Shown one piece after another: positions 44,524 through 53,421 of a stretch of DNA of 64,000 nt. Position numbers and translations under genes: made by a program. The stretch covers positions 27,169,542 through 27,233,541 of the forward strand of contig OX388305.1 of the NCBI GenBank assembly GCA_947579605.1. The letters are read 5' to 3'. This stretch comes from Athripsodes cinereus (Eukaryota; Arthropoda; Insecta; Trichoptera; Leptoceridae). The notes under the pieces were generated by a model, which made no database searches, was not told the origin of the DNA, and saw only the letters and a program-made list of their open reading frames with translations. Position 1 is the first letter of the stretch, and each line of letters begins with the position of its first letter.

Positions 44524-44645
44524 ATGTAACACCCAGAACACTTTGAAAAAGGTAATTCTTCATTTTGCTCTGGCCGGGAATCGAACAAGGGACCTCGTGA
44601 CTCAAAGGCAAGAGCATTATCTCCGTGCCACGCCAGCCGCCAGAG
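44524..44645 (-). mobile_element. tRNA-derived SINE (copy 4)
   Basis: Minus strand: GGCTGGCGTGGCACGGAG, CTTTGAGTCACGAGGTC, TTCGATTCCCGGCCAGAGC, then body to GGGTGTTACA. Independent of the duplicated pair, as the flanks differ. Confidence 0.75.
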
Positions 44646-45129
44646 AGATTATAATGTTGGTGTCTTTATACAGTATTTTGAAGTACAGCCATTCGATAAT
44701 AGCATTGTTGTGTATATCTATTGTTATTACCTGCTGACTCGGTTGTAAATAGTGCGGTATGTGAAGAGTGTGGTATGGTGCAAGCGAGATAGAAGCAAAT
44801 GTATTCATAATAATCATAATATACGAACTACGTAGTATTCTTACTGAATTCTTATAAGAAATTAATTCGAAAGATTTTAATTCGTATCTAGGAAACAACA
44901 GCGGGGAAAGGGAAGATGCAGATCGCGCGGAGGGAGAAATCTACCGTAGAACGCATTTTCGAAATCTTACGGCGCTACACCCTACCCTTAAGAATGGTAC
45001 AACATTTTCACTAACAACCAAATAGGATATTATTATTGTAAGTATTAGTTAGGAGAAATTCTTGGAAAAAGGTAATATATAGTAGGTACCTATTAATGAA
45101 AATTTCATCTTACAGTAACATCTTATACT

Positions 45130-45775
45130 ATACTATACTATACCCTCACGCCGTGTCCCAGGTGGGGTAGGCAGAGAGAACGGAACGCCATGTCGCTCTA
45201 TCCTTACATACTTCTTTCGCTTCCTCTACATTCATCCAGTTTCTCATACATGCACGCCGATTCCTCTTACTTAACACGCGACCGTCCTTGAGAATTTGAT
45301 CCACGTGGTTAAGCCACGTGTTTCTCGGACGCCCGCGCTTCCTCACACCCTCTCTTTCAGCTAAATACACCCTCTTCGTCAATCTTACACCATCCATTCG
45401 CTCCACATGACCAAACCATCTCAATTTATTTACACGCATTCTATCAACAACACTCCTCTTGTTTTTCTTACTCTATCACGCAATGTTTTACCTACCATTC
45501 TTCTCAGTGATCGCATCTCCACTGCATTTATTCCACTCTCGTCCTTCTTCAGCCATGTCCAAGTCTCGCTTGCATACATCAGTGTCGGTACGAGGATGGC
45601 GTTGTGCACCAGCATTTTAGCCATGTTCGAGACATTGCTATTGCTAACAATAGATCGAAGTGCACCGTTCACTCTCGCACCAGCCACTTTTCTTTTTTCA
45701 ATGTCCCTTTCGTACCTACCATCCCTTACAAACATACTTCCTAAATAAACATATTCGTCCACTTGCTCCAAACAT
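45130..45775 (-). pseudogene. RTE-like LINE polymerase C-terminus (copy 6, best preserved)
   Basis: Two overlapping frames. 45430-45771 encodes EQVDEYVYLGSMFVRDGRY, then RDIEKRKVAGARVNGALRS and LVPTLMYASETWTWLKKD. 45146-45439 encodes NKLRWFGHVERMDGVRLTKR, then KRGRPRNTWLNHVDQILKDG and AKEVCKDRATWRSVLSAYP, ending in a stop at 45146. The 'YLGS...ETW...RWFGHV.RM...GRPR..W' order is the post-RT region of RTE-type LINEs. One frameshift near 45435 and 5' truncation make it non-functional. Confidence 0.85.
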
Positions 45776-45834
45776 CTTATAGTATTTGTATTTCATTTTT
45801 CATTCAATTGCCTTCTCTACATCTATAACCAATC

Positions 45835-46035
45835 TATGTCCAAGAACTACGTGGCTTGACCACGTGGATCAAATTCTCAAGGACGGTCGCGTCTTAAGTA
45901 AGATGAATCGGCGTGCATGTATGAGAAACTGGTTGAATGTAGAGGAAGCGAAAGAGATATGTAAGGAAAGATCAACAAGGCGTTCCGTTCTCTTTGCCTA
46001 CCCCACCTGGGACACGGCGTGAGGGTATAGTATAG
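45835..46035 (+). mobile_element. RTE-like LINE 3' end (copy 7), inverted against copy 6
   Basis: Plus-strand frame: DQILKDGRVLSKMNRRACMR, then VEEAKEICKERSTRRSVLFA, ending AYPTWDTA before the stop. About 200 bp complementary to 45125-45325, both ending in TATACTATACTA-type tails. Confidence 0.8.
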
Positions 46036-46106
46036 TATAGCCTTGTCTACATTTATAATTTAAAATTGTCAGTTCAAATTCTATAAGATGCCATGTTATT
46101 GTCCTC

Positions 46107-46625
46107 CTCCTCCTAAATTTCACAATTTTTTCATACAAATATTACACTTGGAGTGTTTTTAGGTCAAAATATATAAGAAAACACGCCAAATAGTCTGATA
46201 AAATGATGAAAAATTACTAAATACACATACTTATTAGTTTTAAGATGTAGATACATAAAGGTTGATTGTTGCAGATCGAAATTAAGACTAACAAATAAAA
46301 ATATCAAGATTTTTTTTCATACAAATATTACACTTGGAGTGTTTTTATGTCAAAATATATAAGAAAACACGCCAAACAGTCTGATAAAATGATGAAAAAT
46401 TGCTATATACACATAGTTTTTAGTTTAACGATATAGATACATAAAGGTTGATTGTTACAAATCGAAATTAAGAGTAACAAATAAAAAAAAATAAAAATTA
46501 TCATACTCTCGACGTATGTCACTTTGGCTTGATATAGCTGCGCCGTGCGAATAATATTTACCTCTTATTCGCACGGTAGTGTGCGAATAAGGAAGAAATA
46601 TTATTCGCACGCCGTGCGAATAAGA
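46107..46625 (-). mobile_element. hairpin-ended element with 186-bp tandem repeats (copy 2)
   Basis: Inverted relative of 31111-31820. It starts AAATTTCACAATTTT near 46117, has two tandem units with CACTTGGAGTG cores near 46150 and 46330, then gacgtatgtcactttggctt, and ends in the TTATTCGCACG palindromes at about 46560-46625. One tandem unit fewer than copy 1. Confidence 0.75.
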
Positions 46626-46670
46626 ATAACCTAAAATATAATATATTACTGTCCTATGCAGTACGCACTA

Positions 46671-46960
46671 ATAGACCATTAAAGGATGACGTCACAGAAA
46701 AATCATTGAGGGGCATCAGGCATCCCAACACAACACATTCACAGTGTTTACGGTGTAATATTAGGTGGGACGCCTAAAAAATAGATACCTAATAATCAAA
46801 AAAACTGTCAGTGTCGATTTTGTTATTATTTTGTCGTCTGACTTTCTTTTTTTTCTCTTATGGCATAACATCCTACAAGGATGATTTGCGCAATCTGATT
46901 GCTTGCCCCCCAAGCAAAAGCAAATCCATAGACAAGACCACGTGACCTTTAATGGTCTAT
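46671..46960. mobile_element. 290-bp terminal-inverted-repeat (MITE-like) element
   Basis: ATAGACCATTAAAGG at 46671-46685 is inverse to CCTTTAATGGTCTAT at 46946-46960. The next bases also keep partial symmetry (tgacgtcac / ccacgtgacc). No unambiguous target duplication. Interior non-coding. Confidence 0.65.
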
Positions 46961-46999
46961 ACATACAAACCTATCCGAAAAGCAAGTTTCTAGACCCCA

Positions 47000-48030
47000 T
47001 ATATATATTGTACCACTTGCATGTAGACTTGTATTTGTGTTAAAAAATAATATTATTAATAACGTACTTTCCCTGCGTGTGACAGAGAACATAGAAGCTC
47101 CATATGATGCAACGAAACAGAACTATTTTTGGGAGTCATACCTACTAATGTATCTATGGTAACCATTGAACTGAAGTTTGCAAAGGTTTGCGAACATTTT
47201 GCGCGAAATTTAAATCAAGGTTAATTTGCTTTATGGGTGCATTAGAGGTCACATAAATTTGTCTATGTTAGCTATTGACCTGAAGTTTGCAAAAGATTTG
47301 CTATCGTTTGGCGGTGAATTTAAATCAATTTAAACTTACTAATCGAGACATAATATAGACAAACTTACATAAATCGTAAATACGAATGGATAGATAATTA
47401 TATAAATTAGATTGTTAAAAATTAAGCATTAGCTCGAAGGTGTTCTTCAAAATAAAGTCGTAAAATCATTGGATTAATATTACGCATAATTGTTACGATT
47501 TCTAGGCAAATGTAAATAAGGAAAATCAATAAAAATATTATAGGTATAGGTACAGTGTGTTAGGTCATAGGTAGGTACCGTATAACTGTGTACGATTTTC
47601 AAGTTCATTATTTTTGTAAAGTACGATTAGTATAATACATCTGTAGGTGTTAGGTATTATCTTTTAACTATGTAAACATAGAATAAACTGTAGATTATTG
47701 CCGAGTTACAATTAGGTATTTCCTATTGGTTTTGTTTCGACTAATCTATCTACTAAATTTTGTATTGTGCCGCACAAGAATTTTCTTAGTTATTATTATA
47801 CCTACTATTATCTTCTACGTAGTATTTTATTACTGCTTATTTTGTAGATCCATAATTTAATTTATTTATCTATTTCATATCGACAGCACACTACAGACAA
47901 AATATATGCATAAAAACAAACAATGCAAACAAAAAATGGTATCAATATATCGCCCTATTTATAAGTCTACACAAATTAAAAATTCATATTAAGTTTGAAG
48001 CCCATAATGTTATCAGATTTAAATAAAAGA
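47000..48030. other. intergenic DNA with a weak internal duplication
   Basis: ctgaagtttgcaaa with nearby cgaaatttaaatcaa occurs near 47170 and again, diverged, near 47280 (unit about 110 bp). No gene seen. Confidence 0.45.
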
Positions 48031-48037
48031 AAATAAA

Positions 48038-48116
48038 AGAGGGCAGTTTGCATGTTTCTAACATGCAGTTGGTCTACTGGCTACCTCACTTGTGGGATAT
48101 GCCGTGATGGTATAGT
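48038..48116 (+). mobile_element. short retroposon, family C
   Basis: GAGGGCAGTTTGCATGTTTC, then cttgtgggatatgccgtgat and ggtatagtat: a short, well-preserved 3' copy just outside the Harbinger element. Confidence 0.55.
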
Positions 48117-48215
48117 ATATAAATAAAAGAATAGTAAAATGATAAAAAAGCTACCACAATAGACAATAAAAAAAAAACAATAGGTATAAAGAAGAATAAC
48201 AGTTATTTGTTCTTA

Positions 48216-48242
48216 TGGCGGTTGTACACTCTCGGCCGAGAC
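48216..48242 (+). repeat. left terminal inverted repeat of the Harbinger element
   Basis: TGGCGGTTGTACACTCTCG followed by GCCGAGAC; pairs with 51889-51914 with a few mismatches. Confidence 0.85.
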
Positions 48243-48344
48243 CTCTCGTCATGTCTCGCCGAGACTCTCGGGCGAGGAGCGAGAGCTCGAGTGGTGGCCC
48301 TGTACACTCGCGTCACTTCAGTTGTAGTCGTGACGGCAAGGGCG

Positions 48345-51187
48345 ATGGACGTAGACGCAGTACAAGTTGCTTCCGCTGTCGCGCTATGCGCAATCAATTA
48401 TTTTATGTATGCACACGCGTACCATACAAAAAGAATTAAAACGAAGTGGCGTAAGAGGAGATGGTGGATGGTTGCTATACATCGAAATAGGACCCGGTAA
48501 GTCAGTACATATATTTCTTGAAGACATTTAAAAATAGGCGTAAATTTCCAAAAAGGGGCCTATATTTATCAATTCTGCAATAAAATGAGAGTTTTAAAAC
48601 AGTAAAGCTGAATTATTATGTGATTTTAAATTACTTTTACAGGCAACTGATGGAGAAGCAGTTATCAGAATTGTTAGTAGAACCTTCTGGGCAGTTCAAA
48701 AAATTTACTCGAATGTCCCTAGCTGACTTTGAGTATTTGTTGCAAAAAGTGGAACCTATCATATCGAAAAAAAACACTCGACTTCGAGAATCTATTCCGG
48801 CAAGAACACGGCTAGCGATTACATTGCGATTCTTGGCTTCTGGAGATAGCTTCGAGAGTCTTCATTTTCTTTTCAAGATATCCAGTTCGTTGATATCACG
48901 AATAATACCAGAGGTGTGCATGGCACTAAATAACGTATTAAAGGATGAAATTAAGGTGAGTAGTAAAAAAATACTTTATTTTCAAATATTTTTATTTTCA
49001 ATTTAAAAAACGTTTTATTCTATTATCGTGAGATTTTCGTATGTAAATTAAATTTTAATTCCGGTATCAACTTAATTTTTGGCTCTTATTGGCTGGAAAG
49101 TTTCAGATTCCAGAATCAACTTTTTATTTATTTAATATTCACGGCCACATTGGGCCAATACAAATGCATTAATACTAAAATTACACGTAACGTACAATGG
49201 CAGTTTCTAATATAAAATATGTCAACAAAAAAGTATCGTACAATGGTAACAATTAATTAAAAATAACGGAATAAAAGAAAAGAGCAAAATGCTACATTCA
49301 ATTAAAATAAGGGAATTAAAGAGTAACTATTAATTAAGAAAAAGTGAATAAAAGAGTAACTATCGATTAAAAACAAGTGGGTAAAAGAGCTACTATTAAT
49401 TAAAAACAAGTGGACAAAAAAGTAACTATTAAGTAGGTAGTCAAAAATTTTAATTTACGTACGAAGATCTCACAGTTAGGTTCTTACTTTCTTTATAACT
49501 TTTAACTACTTTCTCATCGCATGATTAAAAGCAGTGTTTACAATATCAGTCTTAGGAGAATAAACTAATTCATCCGACAAAACTGTTATTTGGCGAGACG
49601 AAGAATGGGGTGATTCATTTATCACGTGAGATGTTTCTGGTATGTGAAGGACTGGCATGTTGTCTAATGCTCTAGTCATCATAGGTGAAGATGCTGAATA
49701 TTGACGAGGCGGAACATCTGAGTATGATGAGCATGACGAATTCGACCAATAGGTAGATGAAGGGCTTGGGGAAATAAATGTATTTTTGGGCGATGGACTA
49801 CATGGTGGAATGACGTTATTTCTATACAGTGGAGCATAGTCATAGGCGCCAGACCAGTTTCGCATTTTTTTTATGAACAACCCATCGATTTCATACATCA
49901 TTTGCAATCGCTCATCATCACTGAGTTTTCGAAGTTTATTCGCTAATATTTTTCCATATCTATCGCAATCGTCTTCCTGTGTTTCCTTTTTATTTATGAC
50001 TTTATTTAAAGTAGAGATTGCGTCTTTCATGTGTTTGCCTGCTTCAAGTAATTCTGGTGGATGTTTTCGCCTTCGTTGTGTCGTTGGAGGATCAAGCGGT
50101 TCTGTTTCAAGTGTCGATCCAGCTGAAAAATAAAAAAAATATTTATAAGAACACGGAGTTTATTCATTACATATGCAGTTGTTGATTGTTGAACATCACG
50201 AAATTTTAATTAAATAGTAAAAATCTAAATAATGCGAACTATCTCACCTTCATTTGTAGCATTATTATCTTCACGTTCATTAATATCGGTATTATCATTA
50301 CTGTCTTCACGTCCACTTTGAGAAAAAAGTTGACTCTGTAAAAAAACATGAAAAGTTATTAAAATGTGTTTCTTTTGTTCCAGTTGCCGTCAACTCCAGA
50401 AGCATGGCTGCATGTGGAAAATGGTTTTAAAGACAACTTTCCACGCTGTGTAGGTGCTATTGATGGAAAGCACATTGTAATGCAAAGCCCAGTATTCAGT
50501 GGATCAGAATATTTTAATTATAAAAAATGTTTTAGCATAGTCCTTTTAGCTCTTGTCGACCATGACTATAAATTCTTGTTTGCTGATATAGGAAGTCAAG
50601 GGAGGATCAGTGACGGTGGTGTGTTCCGTAATAGTTTGTTATGGCAGAAAATTTGCTCTAATGATCTTAATTTACCTCCGTCGACCCCTTTGCCAGGTTC
50701 AACAAAACCAACGTCTTATGTTTTCTTAGGAGATGGGGCATTTGCTCTTAGCACGCATGTAATGAAACCATATCCAGGTGAACACACCATAGGAACATCA
50801 AAACGTATATTTAATAACAGACTTTCATCTTCTCGAGTAATTGTAGAGAACACTTTTGGTATACTGGCATCAAAATTCAGAATTTTTAGAAAGCCTATAC
50901 TATTAGATCCAGAAAAAACTTCTGCCTTAACCATGACTTGCATATTATTGCACAATTTTCTACGTAAAAGTGAAACATCAAGGAGCATATACACGCCACC
51001 AGGAACTATGGATATTTATGATAATAATGGGGAATTGATTCAACGTGGTGCTTGGCGAGGAGATATGAATGAATTTCAAGAAACTTGTGCAATAACACCT
51101 TTGCCAAATGTAGCGCGGAGATCGCCACTTGATGCCAGACAAATTCGAGAAGAATTTACATCGTATTTTTTTAAAAATACGAATTAA
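48345..51187 (+). CDS. HARBI1: HARBI1-like DDE nuclease (three exons)
   Basis: Exons 48345-48496, 48643-48955 and 50384-51187, with consensus GT/AG borders and matching phases, give 422 residues, normal for the family. Exon 1 contains KTKWRKRRWWMVAIHR, a usual N-terminal RRWW motif. Exon 2 carries the helix-turn-helix-like region (ITLRFLASGDSFESLHFLF). Exon 3 is the DDE_4 nuclease: catalytic Asp 182 in GAIDGKH, Asp 272 in LGDGAF and Glu 310 in VENTFG; GSQGRISDGGVFRNS is also typical. It cuts and joins the element's ends, probably with the MADF protein encoded opposite. The ATG at 48345 is chosen because it is the only one in exon 1 keeping the frame and the usual length. No stop or frameshift. 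Confidence 0.93.
49315..49440. repeat. tandem repeat in the Harbinger intron, about 39-bp unit
   Basis: gagtaactattaattaagaa, gagtaactatcgattaaaaa, gagctactattaattaaaaa and aagtaactattaag recur, each followed by an acaagtggataaaa-like end. Three to four units. It lies downstream of the MADF stop codon and within the nuclease gene's second intron. Confidence 0.8.
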
Positions 51188-51620
51188 AATTACTACTGTA
51201 CACTTCGTTCTATATAATAATAAAAAATGTATATGTATACAAAATAAAGATATTTACCTGATTTTCTGTATTTATTGTATTCTTGCATTTGTATAGATTA
51301 CCCAAGAACGAGTTCATTAAGTCGAAGGCAAACCAAATTGGTTTGTGTACTTCTTCACATCCTGCACCAGATTGCAAAGAATTTTTAATTTTTCGTAGGT
51401 GTCCTCTGTACGTCGCCATTAAAGAGTCCTTCTTTTTCTTGAGATCGTCCACAGAGAATCCAGTTTGATCCGATATCCTAACCCAAGCGTCATGTAAACG
51501 TTTTCTGTCTTTATGAAACTTGTGATTCGGTTCCCACAATACGGGTTCCGTTTGGAATATCTCTATGAAGTTTAACTCACTTTCATTGTTCCACATATTT
51601 AATTCGTTGCTGTTCGTCAT
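49506..51620 (-). CDS. MADF/BESS-like DNA-binding protein of the Harbinger element (three exons)
   Basis: Exons on the minus strand: 51620-51258, 50335-50248 and 50122-49506, with GT/AG borders and matching phases, give 355 residues. Exon 1 is a MADF domain (FIEIFQTEPVLWEPNHKF, then RLHDAWVRIS, KKKKDSLMATYRGHLRKIK and IWFAFDLMNSFL). Exon 3 ends the folded part with a BESS-like helix (RYGKILANKLRKLSDDERLQ, then MMYEIDGLFIKKMR) for protein contacts, followed by a Ser/Pro-rich tail. In this superfamily a MADF or Myb-like partner binds the ends and brings the nuclease to the nucleus. Its exons 2 and 3 lie inside the nuclease gene's intron 2, and the nuclease's exon 3 lies inside its intron 1. Alternative upstream methionines in the terminal repeat are unlikely. 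Confidence 0.88.
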
Positions 51621-51888
51621 ACCAAGGTAAATTTGCAGATAACTACGTTTATACACGTACCGCAAATTAGAAAAGTTGACACGTGCAGCACGGTCGCTTG
51701 CTGTTCGTGCACTGAAGCACGCGAGAGTGTACATCAATGCTCTCGCCGTTCCTCGCGAGACATGCCGAGACCCTTTGACTCGGGCACAAAAACCGACACG
51801 GGAGCGAGAGCGGACGAGTATGTCCGAGACACCCCGAGGCGAGCCGAGAGCTACCATGTACACTCTCGCACTCGGCATGTCTCGGGGT

Positions 51889-51914
51889 GTCTCGGCGAGA
51901 GTGTACAGCCGGCA
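51889..51914 (-). repeat. right terminal inverted repeat of the Harbinger element
   Basis: Minus strand TGCCGGCTGTACACTCTCGC then CGAGAC. A further inverted GTACACTCTCG block lies at about 51858-51868. Confidence 0.85.
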
Positions 51915-52359
51915 TTACAATAGGAATAATAAGTCAGTATATTTTTATAAACAATCCAGGTTAACTGTCATTAACTACACCAACCTAACCTACCTACCTG
52001 TCCAACACACAGTAGATAATAACAAAAAACTTTGTCGAGTTTTACTACGTACTTTTATTCAGTGGGGAGGTTTTGACATCTTATGTCTTTGTCAAACTCA
52101 GTTTGAGTTATACAACTTATAGACTAACTAATTCATTGGCTATATATAAATGGTTATTAAAACTAGGTCAAACGCTTCAACACCATTTTTATGTCCTCAA
52201 ATCATCTTGTAGGGGGTCTTCCTCTACTTTTATCATCTCGAGATCTCAATCCTACTACCCTTTTTGTCCGAGATATCTATCTTTGATCTTTAAACCTATG
52301 TTTTTTTTTTAATTTATTTATTTCAGCGTGTTTGTTGGTTCAGTTTTTGTTCTTCAGTC

Positions 52360-52576
52360 CAGCAGGGTTACTCTTAACAAAACTAAACACGATCTTAATC
52401 TAGTCTTGATCTTGATCATACGACACACGAAGGGACTATGGTCAAAAACACCGCGCTACCGCTAACGCGCGATCGGTTTGCGTGTATTTTTGGCCAACAG
52501 TCACTTCGTGCGTCGTATGATCAAGATCAAGACTAGATTAAGATCGTGTTTAGTTTTGTCAAGAGTAACCCTGCTG
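52360..52576. mobile_element. 217-bp foldback MITE with very long arms
   Basis: Arms of about 80 bp (52360-52440 and 52496-52576) start CAGCAGGGTTACTCTT and include CGATCTTAATCTAGTCTTGA and TGATCATACGAC. They are almost perfect inverse copies with a short GC-rich centre (CCGCTAACGCGCGATCGG). TTCAGT borders both ends within two bases and may be the target duplication. Confidence 0.85.
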
Positions 52577-52605
52577 TTCAGTTTTCAAAACATCAGTTCA
52601 GAGGG

Positions 52606-52736
52606 TTAGTTTGAAGATATCGCGCTTTAGCGGTAATCTCGCCCATTGCATAAAATTATGTGTTCAGTAGTAATGATGTCATGTTTTTTTTCTATTGTAT
52701 ACTATTTTTGTGCAATGAAGATTTTTATTATTATTA
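52606..52736 (+). mobile_element. LINE 3'-end fragment, family B
   Basis: GGGTTAGTTTGAAGATATCG to TGTGCAATGAAGATTTTTAT, then an ATT tail. Third copy of the family in the window. Confidence 0.6.
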
Positions 52737-53029
52737 CCTTCATATTTTAGTACTTAGGATAGACATGTAGGTATGTAGGTAATACTGTTTTCCCTCGCAT
52801 CTCACAACACAATATTATTCATATTAATATGTAGGTCATGATCGCAGCATGCACTGCGTGTTGGATAATAATTGATGATGATAAGTTTTGTCAACAAATG
52901 ATGGTCATTTTACTTTTCGTGCACCGAATATATTTTTTACCAGAATCAAGTTTGATTTAAATGACATTGTCAAGTTCGAGTTTCGTAATATCAGCTGGAG
53001 GTTGACCAGACAAGACAATCATATTACAT

Positions 53030-53165
53030 TATTTATTTATTTTATTCTTCACTGTACATTTGTTTCAATATTTCAAATCAATACAAAGTATCATAAAAAA
53101 ATGTTAGTTTTACTATTCAAAGTATAGAGGACGAGTTTATCTCTAGAATGCGATGTCCTCCAATT
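53030..53165 (-). mobile_element. LINE 3'-end fragment (relative of 15360-15985)
   Basis: ttatttattttattcttcac tgtacatt at the low end and gaggacgagtttatctctag with ccaattaaccc at the high end match the 3' UTR and tail of the LINE at 15360-15480 in order. Confidence 0.55.
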
Positions 53166-53421
53166 AACCCTTCCAACTAATCATGAATAAATTGTTTCAT
53201 TTCAAATTTGTTTCTGAATCATTCATTAAAAACATTTAAAAGGGACGATAGTGTGACTGTAATGTGACTTCAATATATTTCTTGAAGCTGTGTTTTTTTT
53301 TTGCATTCACAATAGAAAACAATTATAATGTTTGAGATAATAATTTTAATGAAAACTTTTTTATTATATTGTTTGTTGTAAGTGAATGCTATTTTTATTT
53401 GCATCCTTTATTCTTCCACAG

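Larger units (their letters stand above)
48216..51914. mobile_element. PIF/Harbinger DNA transposon, apparently complete (3699 bp)
   Basis: TTA at 48213-48215 and 51915-51917 is the 3-bp target duplication typical of PIF/Harbinger. Ends TGGCGGTTGTACACTCTCG (left) and, inverted, TGCCGGCTGTACACTCTCGC (right) are the terminal inverted repeats, followed by more GTACACTCTCG/CGAGAC motifs as subterminal repeats. It encodes the two proteins the superfamily needs: a DDE nuclease (plus strand, 48345-51187) and a MADF DNA-binding protein (minus strand, 49506-51620). The ends are much richer in G and C than the surroundings. All expected splice sites and catalytic residues are present, so it may be active or recently active. 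Confidence 0.95.

Noticed and set aside
51633..52122. Several overlapping ORFs in all frames near the right end of the Harbinger element
   Set aside because: High G+C in the terminal repeats lengthens chance frames; MADF exon 1 starts at 51620 and explains the real coding part.
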